Program-made: the position numbers and the translations under genes
The notes under the pieces: model-generated
The model's input: the letters and a program-made list of their open reading frames with translations, nothing else
What the model was told of the DNA's origin: nothing
The model's database searches: none
Assembly: GCA_018700055.1 (NCBI GenBank)
Contig: JABISL010000015.1
Span: 1 to 50,724, forward strand
Length of the DNA stretch: 50,724 nt
DNA from: a bacterium
Lineage (GTDB): Bacteria; Margulisbacteria; Marinamargulisbacteria; UBA817; JABISL01
Direction of reading: 5' to 3'
Shown: in pieces, positions 28,401 to 34,180 of the stretch
How the letters are laid out: every line of letters begins with the position of its first letter
How positions within the stretch are numbered: the stretch's first letter is position 1

Positions 28401-28755
28401 CTTCCTGTTTATATCCACCTTTCTCACTGTTCGGATCGAACAGTTTTTCAACGGCCAATATTTTTTTTATAATTTCTCGTTGGGTTGATGTATTTAACCC
28501 GCTTTTTGCGGCCTTTATCTCTGTAACCGCATCGCGTGTATGCTTCGCAACCTTTGCCGCACTACCCATCGCTCCAAAAAACTCTACCCAAGATCGTGCC
28601 GCATTAGCACTCCTATCTAGGGCTTTCTGTCTGGGGGACGCTTTTTCGGAAATATCCACCTCTTGAGCCAAGTGCCTCTGTTTGTTTTTGGCACCCATGT
28701 GAGTACGTTCTCTTGAGGGGAATGGCATTCCATCGATAGGGCTAACTTTGTGCAT
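22399..28755 (-). CDS. Giant 2118-residue coiled-coil protein with Gly-rich LPTTG repeats
   Basis: A single uninterrupted frame on the reverse strand. Residues 1-225 are basic and helical. About 229-575 is long coiled coil rich in Lys, Glu and Ala (for example AEIKALREAKDAEIAALR). About 580-1060 is helical. Three 20-residue repeats at about 1084-1143 follow the pattern GGPFGGGxLPTTGVxGLKKT. A second helical region spans ~1160-2040, and two more repeats (NPFGGGxLPTTG...) lie at about 2050-2105 before the end GMLGGIKKIE. No signal peptide, membrane helix, ATPase motif or known enzyme domain is visible. It looks cytoplasmic or exported by an atypical route, perhaps a scaffold or surface/filament protein. 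TATAGT ends 5 bases before the ATG, with no Shine-Dalgarno. Confidence 0.85.
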   Translation of the reverse strand: MHKVSPIDGMPFPSRERTHMGAKNKQRHLAQEVDISEKASPRQKALDRSANAARSWVEFFGAMGSAAKVAKHTRDAVTEIKAAKSGLNTSTQREIIKKILAVEKLFDPNSEKGGYKQEDVAQVLVRNMIRHGLIKTSRDIDDIQRELKSMMLIGNKMGSCFLKHAQSELEALKEKVVAKNPSPFKGLAPTSKEQAIKAQAIQDKKEEKTIKAEGEKLKRSPDLESHYDMAMAQTNDAEIKALREAKDAEIAALRTENKQLQKTHQELVAEYDKYKSDQKTPKEDIEAHVKDQAAVSKKDMDKKLQALNEKHAEAIRDLEESQPKPVPRASAGAGKLKQMKTELEAQKKGLDSAFQALSKTHFQVVTSVTEQYEASKAELEKKGDLKKNALTQLKAKYEADVKALASKVDKDSRKTLDKAYEDDKKALGDSPDAKALEVLEAKYLADKNNPDLVAFEKLTAEYTIKKAALDLDQTRNTEALTDLQEKNKARVIALEKELGVAKTAYEDDKQSIQQKLDAHVLAHNNLLVRLSETVDETKARLIKEYESEKAIIIDAHKAEVTRLEAELKKALDAIKNQTLFDGTLEKVYNAVVVAEEDTVLPSALAYIKARKELGGDVESNKLLYFALDKHVLDKLNTHLVKAFKEVSNLLKDISSGKKLEADLLVPECIKLIEATQKLVLIRQVFIADFPPVITDPSDDSVPTPSSELWNGAISTFLKTNHMNLTKNLGMEILDSEYPRILNQISSRIEAVAKELDEININELDLNSSDLIAQMDRVNKLKVIFEPIMGVNLSTKDSAFDQSLDSLKDNLKARWEGYQTKLRRKIQSLFTQLTEGVVSTDEFDAQFRPHGLQSVTNLGVPMNRRLVVQFTWAIMDAKTPRQLMDLLQKAPHRLLIDMTMKNGEALIENLGVAPILDQEVAVTLFGRKDRLRIAGRNAIQALETTFIDLLDPEKSTNEEAWNEVVFKTPFIIFHPKLKKELGGLLTMLSEKANDAPPIGGIAKRALLVVQKAYSKLPETGAIHVPFPIPKVLTPEPEMAAAAVTTSSDAPKVGGMPKMDLGAIRDGTALKGTSDAPAGAHPAGGPFGGGALPTTGVGGLKKTGGPFGGGTLPTTGVGGLKKTGGPFGGGTLPTTGVSGLKKTGGAGSGVDGPKSAVVTNAVPTKEKWTLEGLSDRLTTLADEVGRDVDALQTRWDELAEARDKKVCETWNILTKKRDLKKLQVEYDDARAAIEAITPINNNDLEQLKNKFDADLEQLHIDAPDEDTRLYMQEKYDRNEITREAFENVDQRVSQYEYAVDLLADQFGGIYFYALVNSDPDKYKPQVEKALNHYWVNQLQQETPPLIVEMETCQKEHEEISKAFNAKKKNLYIEKLKQVTRSREEIAAEAMISPEYFRLALRALRQVTNEPSLLQALPGQKVRLVEVPPQDGENGMAKAIREKTNKTSLAKFFKTMEGQSDWALQDAATVLVNIGVDLNALVENGDTIVAVFEALAENVNLSKLNAKMITQKEAVKMTQKMNAIEFKKWKAKLDKELEKDSDDFLSVEAVTLAKSQVNTILEGRLSECEAKSDSALQIVNSVLVQEFGANPGEVEFHAKAVLKNEITPVQLLGGHTDVPMSAVLNSASDSPITAPFLAMMSEFYNVSQNKYPSLAHALKAHKVEGLDRDVRLATSNLETVELSAKDFRNDKEFVIKECKLKLSMLMKSDPKLSEKIDELFSSEFFNVTLPQSFGNAVTLLEEKIAELKTFIPDQNNIMMKAVKTNACLSLDEIVKTFKEARDVVIDKFESAEVELDQSTAELDRISQVAPLSEPILEIYWREVSQKFTVDETTLNDKQKAASRASLKALSEKMVVGLGLSAKSMYKHNDPVVLMKDMITTEMIPVLTDSLRAVPSDQRSQFVSEEVLFTETNYIERVMAPIRSESDDFQVLVADIRDRVTSTDIQAELKAACACLTVPGVSYNQVVENMVSDWAIPEQDKAIWIKFLIEAPKIRPEKLVADLLKTPMSALTTVIDSFVEPTTMHDQLRTAPIFGGVYTPAGAAPGSTKPGKKDAEKPGGKSNPFGGGTLPTTGIGGLKKPGGRPNPFGGGVLPTTGVSGLKPAGGARPNMMGMLGGIKKIE
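22451..22588 (-). repeat. Two 69-bp tandem repeats near the 3' end of the giant gene
   Basis: Two in-frame units each encode NPFGGGxLPTTGxxGLK plus a short Lys/Pro/Gly linker. The central repeats encode the same 17-residue core with a shorter linker, so both sets derive from one module. Confidence 0.8.
25328..25507 (-). repeat. Three 60-bp tandem repeats inside the giant gene
   Basis: Units at 25328-25387, 25388-25447 and 25448-25507 are nearly identical at DNA level, encoding GPFGGGxLPTTGVxGLKKTG each time. Such recent, in-frame tandem duplication allows copy-number change by slippage. Confidence 0.9.
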
Positions 28756-28760
28756 ACTTT

Positions 28761-28766
28761 ACTATA
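28761..28766 (-). promoter_or_regulatory. -10 hexamer TATAGT, leaderless-type, for the giant gene
   Basis: On the reverse strand TATAGT ends 5 bases before the ATG at 28755. There is no AGG-type ribosome binding site. Confidence 0.45.
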
Positions 28767-28897
28767 CCCATTTGAGGCAGGTTTGTAACTAATTATTTAA
28801 TGATTTTTAATGGGTCTGAATTTAGCTACAGACGAGGCACAAAATTCCCGCCCCTAATTTTTTCAATTATTTATATTTAGAGCAGGGGAACTATGAT

Positions 28898-28949
28898 ATA
28901 AGATTCACATCCACCTTTGAGGGCGGATGTGAATCTTATTCGCTCAAAG
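28898..28949 (-). other. Strong hairpin with an alternative, mutually exclusive pairing
   Basis: ATAAGATTCACATCC (28898-28912) pairs perfectly with 28925-28939 (15 bp). The loop holds CTTTGAG (28915-28921), which is the exact complement of CTCAAAG at 28943-28949. The two stems cannot both form fully because only 3 bases link them across a 15-bp helix. The element lies between the tRNA-Ser gene and the giant gene, both read leftward. There is no T-run, so a classical terminator is doubtful. Confidence 0.7.
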
Positions 28950-28999
28950 TAAATTTAAGCTTTTCTCATCTGAAGGTTTATTGCCTTAAAATGATGGTA

Positions 29000-29090
29000 T
29001 GGCGGAGGAGGAGAGATTCGAACTCTCGCTGGCCTTGCGACCACTAACGATTTAGCAAACCGTCCCCTTAAGCCACTTGGGTACCCCTCC
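29000..29090 (-). tRNA. tRNA-Ser (GCU anticodon)
   Basis: 91 bases with encoded CCA. The acceptor arm GGAGGGG pairs with CTCCTCC, discriminator G73. The anticodon stem ACGGT/ATCGT closes the 7-base loop TTGCTAA with anticodon GCT, reading AGC/AGU Ser codons. A long variable arm (class II) precedes the T arm GAGAG TTCGAAT CTCTC. The 5' end is 7 bases after a TAGTAT hexamer. Confidence 0.96.
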
Positions 29091-29097
29091 AAGAAGA

Positions 29098-29103
29098 ATA
29101 CTA
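29098..29103 (-). promoter_or_regulatory. Extended -10 (TGG TAGTAT) of tRNA-Ser(GCU)
   Basis: On the reverse strand TAGTAT, preceded by TGG, ends 7 bases before the mature tRNA 5' end. That predicts transcription starting at or one base before position 1 of the tRNA. Confidence 0.55.
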
Positions 29104-29216
29104 CCACGGTTTGGTTTGTATTTGGAGCACATCCGCTTTTAAGCGCTGAGATGCTCCCCATTCAGACTGGAAAAGCCAGATCCTCTCTACAGCCGCAGGC
29201 GCTTGTATTTGAACCA

Positions 29217-29244
29217 TTGACACAACCTCAAGCTACGATAATCT
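29217..29244 (+). promoter_or_regulatory. Promoter of the EamA exporter gene, leaderless-type
   Basis: TTGACA (29217-29222), a 16-base spacer, TAATCT (29239-29244), then exactly 6 bases to the ATG at 29251. The perfect -35 gives independent support for reading TAnnnT at this distance as the -10. Confidence 0.65.
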
Positions 29245-29250
29245 ATACGA

Positions 29251-30102
29251 ATGACGTTACTCCCATTTATATTAGTAATTTTCGCTGCGTTTCTACATGC
29301 CGCATGGAATACCGCGACAAAATCTATCGCACACAACAAGGCTGTTCCTTATTTAGGCTTTTTATTCATTAGTATCCTGGCACTACCTGTGGTGCTCATC
29401 CAACCAGGTGCTACAGGAACGATCGTTGACTATTGGTACTTATTCCTTATAACGGGGATAGTACATGCCAGTTACTACTTAATGCTGCTCTATGCCTATT
29501 CTCGTTACGAAATTTCGGTCATCTACCCCATATCCAGAGGGGCAAGTATCGTTCTACCATTGGCATTCAGTCTCGTCATCCTCAACGACTCACTCCATAC
29601 AGGCAGTCTCATTGGGATCACTCTGATTGTGCTCGGCATCCTTGTTAAGGGATTTCATACACCCTCTCAAAGCCGATCGGTTTGGCCCAGCATTCTTGCA
29701 GCATTAGGTGTTGGAATACTGGTTAGTAGCTACGTCGTTATTGATCAAATAGCTATCTCTCATGGGATTGACCCCTATCTCTATATCGTCGGTATGTATA
29801 TCGTTTTTTCAGCGGTGATTGCCCCTTATATATTCTTTGGCAGATCCAATGATGTAAAAGAAGCAATTACATCCCTCAAGCGGTACAGTTTGTTTATCGG
29901 CGCTGCAAGTATGGGGGCTTATCTATTGGTACTCATCGCATTCTCACTCGCCCCACTAGGACTTATTGTCGCATTGAGAGAGTGCTCCATCCTATTTGTA
30001 ATCCTCTTTAGCGTCGTTTTCTTAAAGGAAAAGATTACCCTTCTCAACATCATCTCTAGCCTATGTATTTTGATTGGCGCAATCTGTATTAAAACCTTAT
30101 AG
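29251..30102 (+). CDS. EamA-family (DMT superfamily) exporter
   Basis: 283 residues with ten predicted membrane helices in two homologous five-helix halves. The first half ends near residue 130 (LGILVKGFHTPSQS), the second with LGLIVALREC and LKEKITLLNIISSLCILIGA, which match the conserved EamA end. Family members export amino acids, nucleotides or other metabolites; substrate cannot be deduced. It is followed by an Lrp-type regulator, a common pairing for amino-acid exporters, which makes an amino-acid substrate a reasonable guess. Confidence 0.87.
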   Translation: MTLLPFILVIFAAFLHAAWNTATKSIAHNKAVPYLGFLFISILALPVVLIQPGATGTIVDYWYLFLITGIVHASYYLMLLYAYSRYEISVIYPISRGASIVLPLAFSLVILNDSLHTGSLIGITLIVLGILVKGFHTPSQSRSVWPSILAALGVGILVSSYVVIDQIAISHGIDPYLYIVGMYIVFSAVIAPYIFFGRSNDVKEAITSLKRYSLFIGAASMGAYLLVLIAFSLAPLGLIVALRECSILFVILFSVVFLKEKITLLNIISSLCILIGAICIKTL

Positions 30103-30110
30103 CGAGACTG

Positions 30111-30139
30111 TTTACATTTGGATAAAAATCAACAATACT
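30111..30139 (+). promoter_or_regulatory. Probable promoter of the Lrp-type regulator, leaderless-type
   Basis: TTTACA (30111-30116), 17 bases, AATACT (30134-30139), then 6 bases to the ATG at 30146. The hexamer departs from TAnnnT at its first base, so this is weaker than the others. Confidence 0.4.
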
Positions 30140-30145
30140 ATGGTC

Positions 30146-30619
30146 ATGGCACATAAATTAGACAAAAAAGACAAGATTATTCTAGATATTTTGCAAAAAA
30201 ATGCAAAAACTACGAATGCAGACATTGCAAAAGCCCTTGGCATGGCTCCCTCCGCTGCTTTAGAACGCGTAAAAAAGCTGGAGAGTCGTGGCTACATTGA
30301 TGGTTATCATGCACTGTTAAATAAACCCCAATTGTCGTTAGGCCTCACGGCTTTCGTTTCTGTTCGAACAAAAGTAGCCAACTACTCTAGAAATGTTGCT
30401 ATTGAACTTACCAAACTCGATCATGTTCTAGAAGTCTATGAAGTTGTTGGTGAGGCATCCTACCTTGTTAAGGTATGTGCGAGAGATACGGATCAACTTT
30501 CGGATGTGCTGAGAGAAGGATTTGGAAAAATCAATGAAATCTCTTCTACAATCAGTCAAATTGTACTAAAAACAGACAAAAACACGACTATCATCCCCCT
30601 AGACGCAATCAACGATTAG
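30146..30619 (+). CDS. Lrp/AsnC-family transcriptional regulator
   Basis: 157 residues from ATG 30146. An ATG two codons upstream is possible; a longer frame to 30074 overlaps the exporter gene and is unlikely. The N-terminal winged helix-turn-helix spans about 1-52 (DKKDKIILDILQKNAKTTNA, IAKALGMAPSAALERVKKLE, RGYIDGYHALLN). The C-terminal RAM effector domain is at ~65-150 (LGLTAFVSVRT and VYEVVGEASYLVKVCARD). Regulators of this family bind amino acids and often control the adjacent exporter, here the EamA gene. Target and ligand are unknown. Confidence 0.9.
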   Translation: MAHKLDKKDKIILDILQKNAKTTNADIAKALGMAPSAALERVKKLESRGYIDGYHALLNKPQLSLGLTAFVSVRTKVANYSRNVAIELTKLDHVLEVYEVVGEASYLVKVCARDTDQLSDVLREGFGKINEISSTISQIVLKTDKNTTIIPLDAIND

Positions 30620-30663
30620 TCGTTATAGTTGATGGGTTATTTGTAACCTTTTGAGGCTTAACT

Positions 30664-31245
30664 ATGAAGATTCGTAATAATGATAACTCCCAAACCTCTT
30701 CTAGAGATTCACAGCTCTCTGATTGGCTCGTCCTTTCTCAGGATGGCGATGCGATTGCTTACCAGCGCTTTTTGGAAAAGGTCTACCATCTGATGGTTCG
30801 ATTCTTATCTGCTAAGTTTCGAGACAAAACCCAAATGGCGGATGTTATACAGGATATTATGATTGGCATTCATACGGCCCGGCATACGTATCTCCCTTCA
30901 CGTCCTATCATGCCATGGTTAATGGCTATTGCTCGCTACAAGACGATTGATCACTGGAAAAAGCTGGGTAGAAACAAATCCTTCATTCCCGATGATGAAT
31001 TCTATTTTTCTGACATTGAGGATTCTCGCAATAATGTCTCCCATCAAGAGACCCTTATTATATTAGAAGAAAGCTTAGTCATTTTACCAAAAAAACAAAA
31101 AGAGCTGATTAGCTTCGTAAAACTAAAAGGACATACGGTCCAAGAAGCCGCTGATACGTTTGGGATGAGTGTCTCGAATGTTAAGACAACCGTTCATCGG
31201 GCAATGAAAAAACTACAGGAGACACATTCAAATGACCCCCGTTAA
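30664..31245 (+). CDS. ECF-type sigma factor
   Basis: 193 residues. Region 2 at ~25-105 has AYQRFLEKVYHLMVRFLSAKF, TQMADVIQDIMIGIHTARH and IMPWLMAIARYKTIDHWKK. Region 4 at ~135-190 has LPKKQKELISFVKLKGHTVQ and the helix-turn-helix AADTFGMSVSNVKTTVHRAM. There is no region 1.1 or 3, as in ECF factors. A short GAGG precedes the ATG. It overlaps by 14 bases a six-helix membrane protein resembling the anti-sigma NrsF, a known partner of SigF-type ECF factors. It likely responds to redox or metal stress. Confidence 0.92.
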   Translation: MKIRNNDNSQTSSRDSQLSDWLVLSQDGDAIAYQRFLEKVYHLMVRFLSAKFRDKTQMADVIQDIMIGIHTARHTYLPSRPIMPWLMAIARYKTIDHWKKLGRNKSFIPDDEFYFSDIEDSRNNVSHQETLIILEESLVILPKKQKELISFVKLKGHTVQEAADTFGMSVSNVKTTVHRAMKKLQETHSNDPR

Positions 31246-31870
31246 GTATTTAGAAGATCTCTGCAAGGATATAAAACCGGTTACACGGCCCCTGACTCAT
31301 GGAAAAATGATGTCTCTTTGGCTCAGCTTAAGCTTTTTTGTATTGGTCTTGGGAATTTCCTTTTTAGGTCTACGAAATGATCTTTGGAAACAACTGAGTA
31401 ACCTCTCATTTATTGGAGAGCTCTTGTTGCTACTAGTTCTTAGTATTTCAGCTAGCTTTGTCGCCTTCAAATCTTGTATTCCCTCCAAGCGCCACTGGGG
31501 GTATTATTCGTTTATAATCCCACTCCTTGTGTGGATTAGTGTTTATGCTTATAAGGCGTACCAACTCGCGACTATATCTGATTTACCCTCTACAATGGTG
31601 ACTTCTGGAATGACGTGCAGCACCTATTCCTTCTTGCTTAGCCTACTGCCCCTTTCTATTGGTCTCTCCCTCATCCAAACGAGTCGGTGTGTATCCCCCA
31701 AATTAACCGGCGTTACCGTTTCATTTGCTAGTGCGACTATTGGGGGACTTGGATTAATTCTAATCTGCTCGGCGGCGCAGCCATTTCATATGCTACTTTG
31801 GCATATTCTCCCTGTCATAGGAATTGGGTGTGCGGGCGTTATCATTGGACACACTCTCTTTAAATGGTAG
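31232..31870 (+). CDS. NrsF-like (DUF1109) membrane anti-sigma factor
   Basis: 212 residues with six hydrophobic helices after a ~25-residue cytoplasmic N-terminus (VKYLEDLCKDIKPVTRPLTH). Conserved-looking Cys occur at SGMTCSTYSF and at ILICSAAQPFHMLLWHILPV; the last block matches the Cys-x-x-x-H...WH pattern of NrsF. In Caulobacter, NrsF sequesters the ECF factor SigF at the membrane and releases it on heavy-metal or oxidative stress through conserved cysteines. The 14-base overlap with the sigma gene fits co-expression. The family call rests on pattern and context. Confidence 0.78.
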   Translation: MTPVKYLEDLCKDIKPVTRPLTHGKMMSLWLSLSFFVLVLGISFLGLRNDLWKQLSNLSFIGELLLLLVLSISASFVAFKSCIPSKRHWGYYSFIIPLLVWISVYAYKAYQLATISDLPSTMVTSGMTCSTYSFLLSLLPLSIGLSLIQTSRCVSPKLTGVTVSFASATIGGLGLILICSAAQPFHMLLWHILPVIGIGCAGVIIGHTLFKW

Positions 31871-31889
31871 ATCGCTTAGTTTTGTTGTT

Positions 31890-32903
31890 CTAACTTCCGA
31901 TAAGTGAGTCAACCATTATACCCATTCGCGTTTTAAATTGAGCTCGGTTCAAAAGCAATTTAATCACTGCTGTCATAGGTACCGACAAAAACATTCCTGG
32001 AACCCCCCAGATAAACCCCCAAAATAGTAGTGATAACAAAATAACTACAGGGTTCATCCCTAAGTTTTCCCCCAAAAGTTTGGGATCCAAAATATTTCCC
32101 ACTACAAATTGAATCGCCGCAGATATTGCCAGAACAGCTATCAAAGACACAGAAGGTCCAAACTGAAGTAGGAGTACCGGAATTGGTAATAACGTAGCCA
32201 TGATAGACCCTACACTAGGTATAAAGTTAAGGAAGAATGTGATTACCCCAAACATCAAGGCTAGCTTAACGTTAAATAGACTGAATATCCCCCAAATAAG
32301 AAGCCCTGTAAGTCCGGATGTAAAACACTTTGTCGCAATATATCGCGTAATTTTGTTACGCACTTCATCTTCTAAAAACTGTCCGCCAGCCACTCGTTCT
32401 TGGGACTCACTTCCTACTACCAAAAAGAAAGTAAAGATTAATACAAGAACAAGGTTGCCAACCAAGCCAAATACGCCCCCAGAAAAACTGGTAAACCAGT
32501 CAAACAAAGGCAGATTAAGTAATGATTGTCTTACCAAACTCAAATCAATGGTATAGCCATATTCTGAAAAAATGGCAGCTGTTTTATCGAGTAAGTTAAT
32601 TAAATTTTCCTGATAAACACCACTACTCTGAACAAACTCCTTAAGAGATACCCCCAACACAATAAGTGCGAAGAAGAATCCAAATATAAGGAGTATCAAT
32701 GTGACTCCAATTGTCAAACTTTTAGGGATCTTAAGATGGTATTTCAGCCAGTTTATGAATGGCGATACCAAAAAAAACAAAAAAAGCGAAAACACAAAAG
32801 GAACCAATACTGGGCGCATCAAATAAAGGGCCCCGGTTAACATCATCCCAGCTATTAATAAGATGCTGAGTGGTACGATACTGTCTTTTATATTTTCAGT
32901 CAT
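31890..32903 (-). CDS. AI-2E/PerM-family transporter
   Basis: 337 residues with about eight membrane helices. PVLVPFVFSLFLFFLVSPFI, the amphipathic middle (~75-150), GLLIWGIFSLFNVKLALMFG, FFLNFIPSVGSIMATLLPIP and the end GDILDPKLLG-like VGNILDPKLLGENLGMNPVV are family hallmarks. The FWGFIWGVPGMFLSVPMTA segment near the C-terminus is typical. Members include the proposed AI-2 exporter TqsA and Na+/H+ antiporter-like proteins; substrate is unknown. The start region has overlapping TATACT (11 bases before) and TAATCT (5 bases before the ATG) hexamers. Confidence 0.9.
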   Translation of the reverse strand: MTENIKDSIVPLSILLIAGMMLTGALYLMRPVLVPFVFSLFLFFLVSPFINWLKYHLKIPKSLTIGVTLILLIFGFFFALIVLGVSLKEFVQSSGVYQENLINLLDKTAAIFSEYGYTIDLSLVRQSLLNLPLFDWFTSFSGGVFGLVGNLVLVLIFTFFLVVGSESQERVAGGQFLEDEVRNKITRYIATKCFTSGLTGLLIWGIFSLFNVKLALMFGVITFFLNFIPSVGSIMATLLPIPVLLLQFGPSVSLIAVLAISAAIQFVVGNILDPKLLGENLGMNPVVILLSLLFWGFIWGVPGMFLSVPMTAVIKLLLNRAQFKTRMGIMVDSLIGS

Positions 32904-32933
32904 AAGTAAGATTAAGTATAATCCTCACATATC

Positions 32934-32958
32934 GTATTGGCCAGTAGTATTGGCCAGT
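32934..32958. repeat. Two 12-base direct repeats GTATTGGCCAGT, period 13
   Basis: GTATTGGCCAGT occurs at 32934-32945 and 32947-32958, directly before the ATG at 32960 and about 30 bases upstream of the divergent transporter start. Each contains the palindrome TGGCCA. Tandem sites in a divergent promoter region suggest an operator. Confidence 0.6.
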
Positions 32959-32959
32959 T

Positions 32960-33148
32960 ATGGGTCTCTTTCTTATGAGCCCACCCTCGTCGTTTGCACG
33001 TGGTATAATTTGCTTATTAGCGATTGCTTTATTGGGATTTGGGATTTGGCATGACATTAGGACCTATCGAAGAATACAAAGGCTTGGATCGCTTGGATCT
33101 TCATCATCGAAGACCGGGGCAACAGTCATCCCAACAAGACTCTTCTAA
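32960..33148 (+). CDS. Possible single-TM small protein (may be the N-terminus of the next gene)
   Basis: 62 residues with one convincing membrane helix, ARGIICLLAIALLGFGIWHD, followed by a basic segment RTYRRIQRL. The 3' ~100 bases overlap the next frame (33051 on), an unusually long overlap. Either this is an independent small membrane protein, or a frameshift near 33125-33148 separates a membrane anchor from its soluble domain. TAGTAT ends 9 bases before the ATG. Confidence 0.4.
   Translation: MGLFLMSPPSSFARGIICLLAIALLGFGIWHDIRTYRRIQRLGSLGSSSSKTGATVIPTRLF
33004..33009 (+). promoter_or_regulatory. Extended -10 TGG TATAAT
   Basis: A perfect TATAAT preceded by TGG lies inside the 62-residue frame. 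It would start transcription near 33016, just before the 33024 TTG and 33051 ATG of the longer frame, arguing that the latter is expressed on its own. Confidence 0.45.
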
Positions 33149-33713
33149 CCACTCTTTCTTGACCATGCTGGCTGAAGAATTCGAAGAAACGGAAGATGTT
33201 CCAGATCAGTTAGTCTCTGGATACGACCTCATCACATCGCATGCCCCGCTAGCTTATGCCCAGCTACATAGTATTTCAGTAGAGTTTTCCCAGGTCGCTA
33301 TTCATATTTGTCAGCAACACAGGCAAATGATCCATTCAGAATCAGAGATTACCCAGCAATTGGATCGCCAGTTATCCGTCATCATGAAGGTACTCTTCAT
33401 CACAGTAGCGGATTATGGGCTGGGAGACTCCATACAATTTCTTGTTGATATATGGCGCAAACTACGGTCCGACTCTCCCGTTTTTGAAGAAATTCAATCC
33501 TTCTTCAAATATATTGGCGCCGCAACTCTATTGCCGCTTAATGTCTATTTATTAAATATTCTAGTCCACTCAAAACTAACCCAGGCGCAAACATTAAAAA
33601 CGAAAGAGCTTAAACAGTTACTCAAACAAAAAGTCGCGCTTCAACTACCCAGTTATGTTGCCGCCAAACTAGGGCCTAACTTTCAGTCTTCCCCCCCGTA
33701 TTCAGATAGGTAA
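33051..33713 (+). CDS. Hypothetical helical protein, ~220 residues
   Basis: The frame runs back to a TTG at 33024; ATG 33051 is chosen provisionally. After a Gln/Ser-rich low-complexity start, the stretch from MLAEEFEETEDVPDQLVSGY onward is amphipathic and helical (LDRQLSVIMKVLFITVADYG, LVDIWRKLRSDSPVFEEI) and ends QSSPPYSDR. No motif is recognised. The first ~32 codons overlap the 62-residue frame and have poor protein-like composition, so the true start may be later (for instance at MLAEEF) or in the upstream frame via a +1 shift. Confidence 0.6.
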   Translation: MTLGPIEEYKGLDRLDLHHRRPGQQSSQQDSSNHSFLTMLAEEFEETEDVPDQLVSGYDLITSHAPLAYAQLHSISVEFSQVAIHICQQHRQMIHSESEITQQLDRQLSVIMKVLFITVADYGLGDSIQFLVDIWRKLRSDSPVFEEIQSFFKYIGAATLLPLNVYLLNILVHSKLTQAQTLKTKELKQLLKQKVALQLPSYVAAKLGPNFQSSPPYSDR

Positions 33714-33736
33714 TTGTACTTTAAAAAAAACTCTGT

Positions 33737-33742
33737 TAACCT
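33737..33742 (+). promoter_or_regulatory. Extended -10 (TGT TAACCT), leaderless-type, for the FKBP gene
   Basis: TAACCT, preceded by TGT, ends exactly 6 bases before the ATG at 33749. Confidence 0.6.
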
Positions 33743-33748
33743 TCTTTC

Positions 33749-34180
33749 ATGTCAGCAGCAAAATCAGGCGATAAAATAAAAGTTGAATACAGAGGCACCC
33801 TAACAAACGGCGAAGAGTTTGATAACTGGGAGCGACATGGACAGCCTTTGGAAATAACACTTGGTGAAGGTCAAGTTATTCCTGGGTTCGAATCAGCTCT
33901 GATGGGAATGACTATCAATGAAGAAAAAACAGTCGCGATCCCTGTTGATAAAGCATATGGCGACCGTCGCGAAGAAATGATCTTTAAAGTACCTAAGTCT
34001 GAAATAGAAACAGACATGGAGCTTGTTGTCGGACAACCTATGCAAGTAGGTGGCCCAGATGGACAAACAGCGGTTGTTGTTGTTACTGAGATCACGGACG
34101 CCGAGGTCACTCTCGACGCTAATCACCCTCTCGCTGGGGAAGATCTTACATTTGAACTTAAGTTAGTCGAAATCGCTTAA
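33749..34180 (+). CDS. SlyD-type FKBP peptidyl-prolyl isomerase
   Basis: 143 residues. FKBP halves MSAAKSGDKIKVEYRGTLTN and LEITLGEGQVIPGFESALMGM flank an inserted IF chaperone-type domain (about 70-120), and the fold closes with LDANHPLAGEDLTFELKLVE, the SlyD signature. The His-rich metal-binding tail of E. coli SlyD is absent. It catalyses prolyl cis-trans isomerisation and holds unfolded proteins, in the cytoplasm (no signal peptide). Its last 4 bases overlap the end of the convergent GDPD gene. Confidence 0.92.
   Translation: MSAAKSGDKIKVEYRGTLTNGEEFDNWERHGQPLEITLGEGQVIPGFESALMGMTINEEKTVAIPVDKAYGDRREEMIFKVPKSEIETDMELVVGQPMQVGGPDGQTAVVVVTEITDAEVTLDANHPLAGEDLTFELKLVEIA

Noticed and set aside
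28898-28949. H-type pseudoknot
   Set aside because: The 3-base linker cannot span a 15-bp stem, so the two pairings are treated as alternatives.
28955-29161. 68-residue minus-strand ORF over tRNA-Ser(GCU)
   Set aside because: The frame runs through the tRNA itself and its promoter.
29104-29216. Riboswitch before the EamA exporter
   Set aside because: Short inverted repeats exist (GGAGCA at 29124 with TGCTCC at 29152), but the likely promoter lies downstream of them and no known riboswitch signature is visible.
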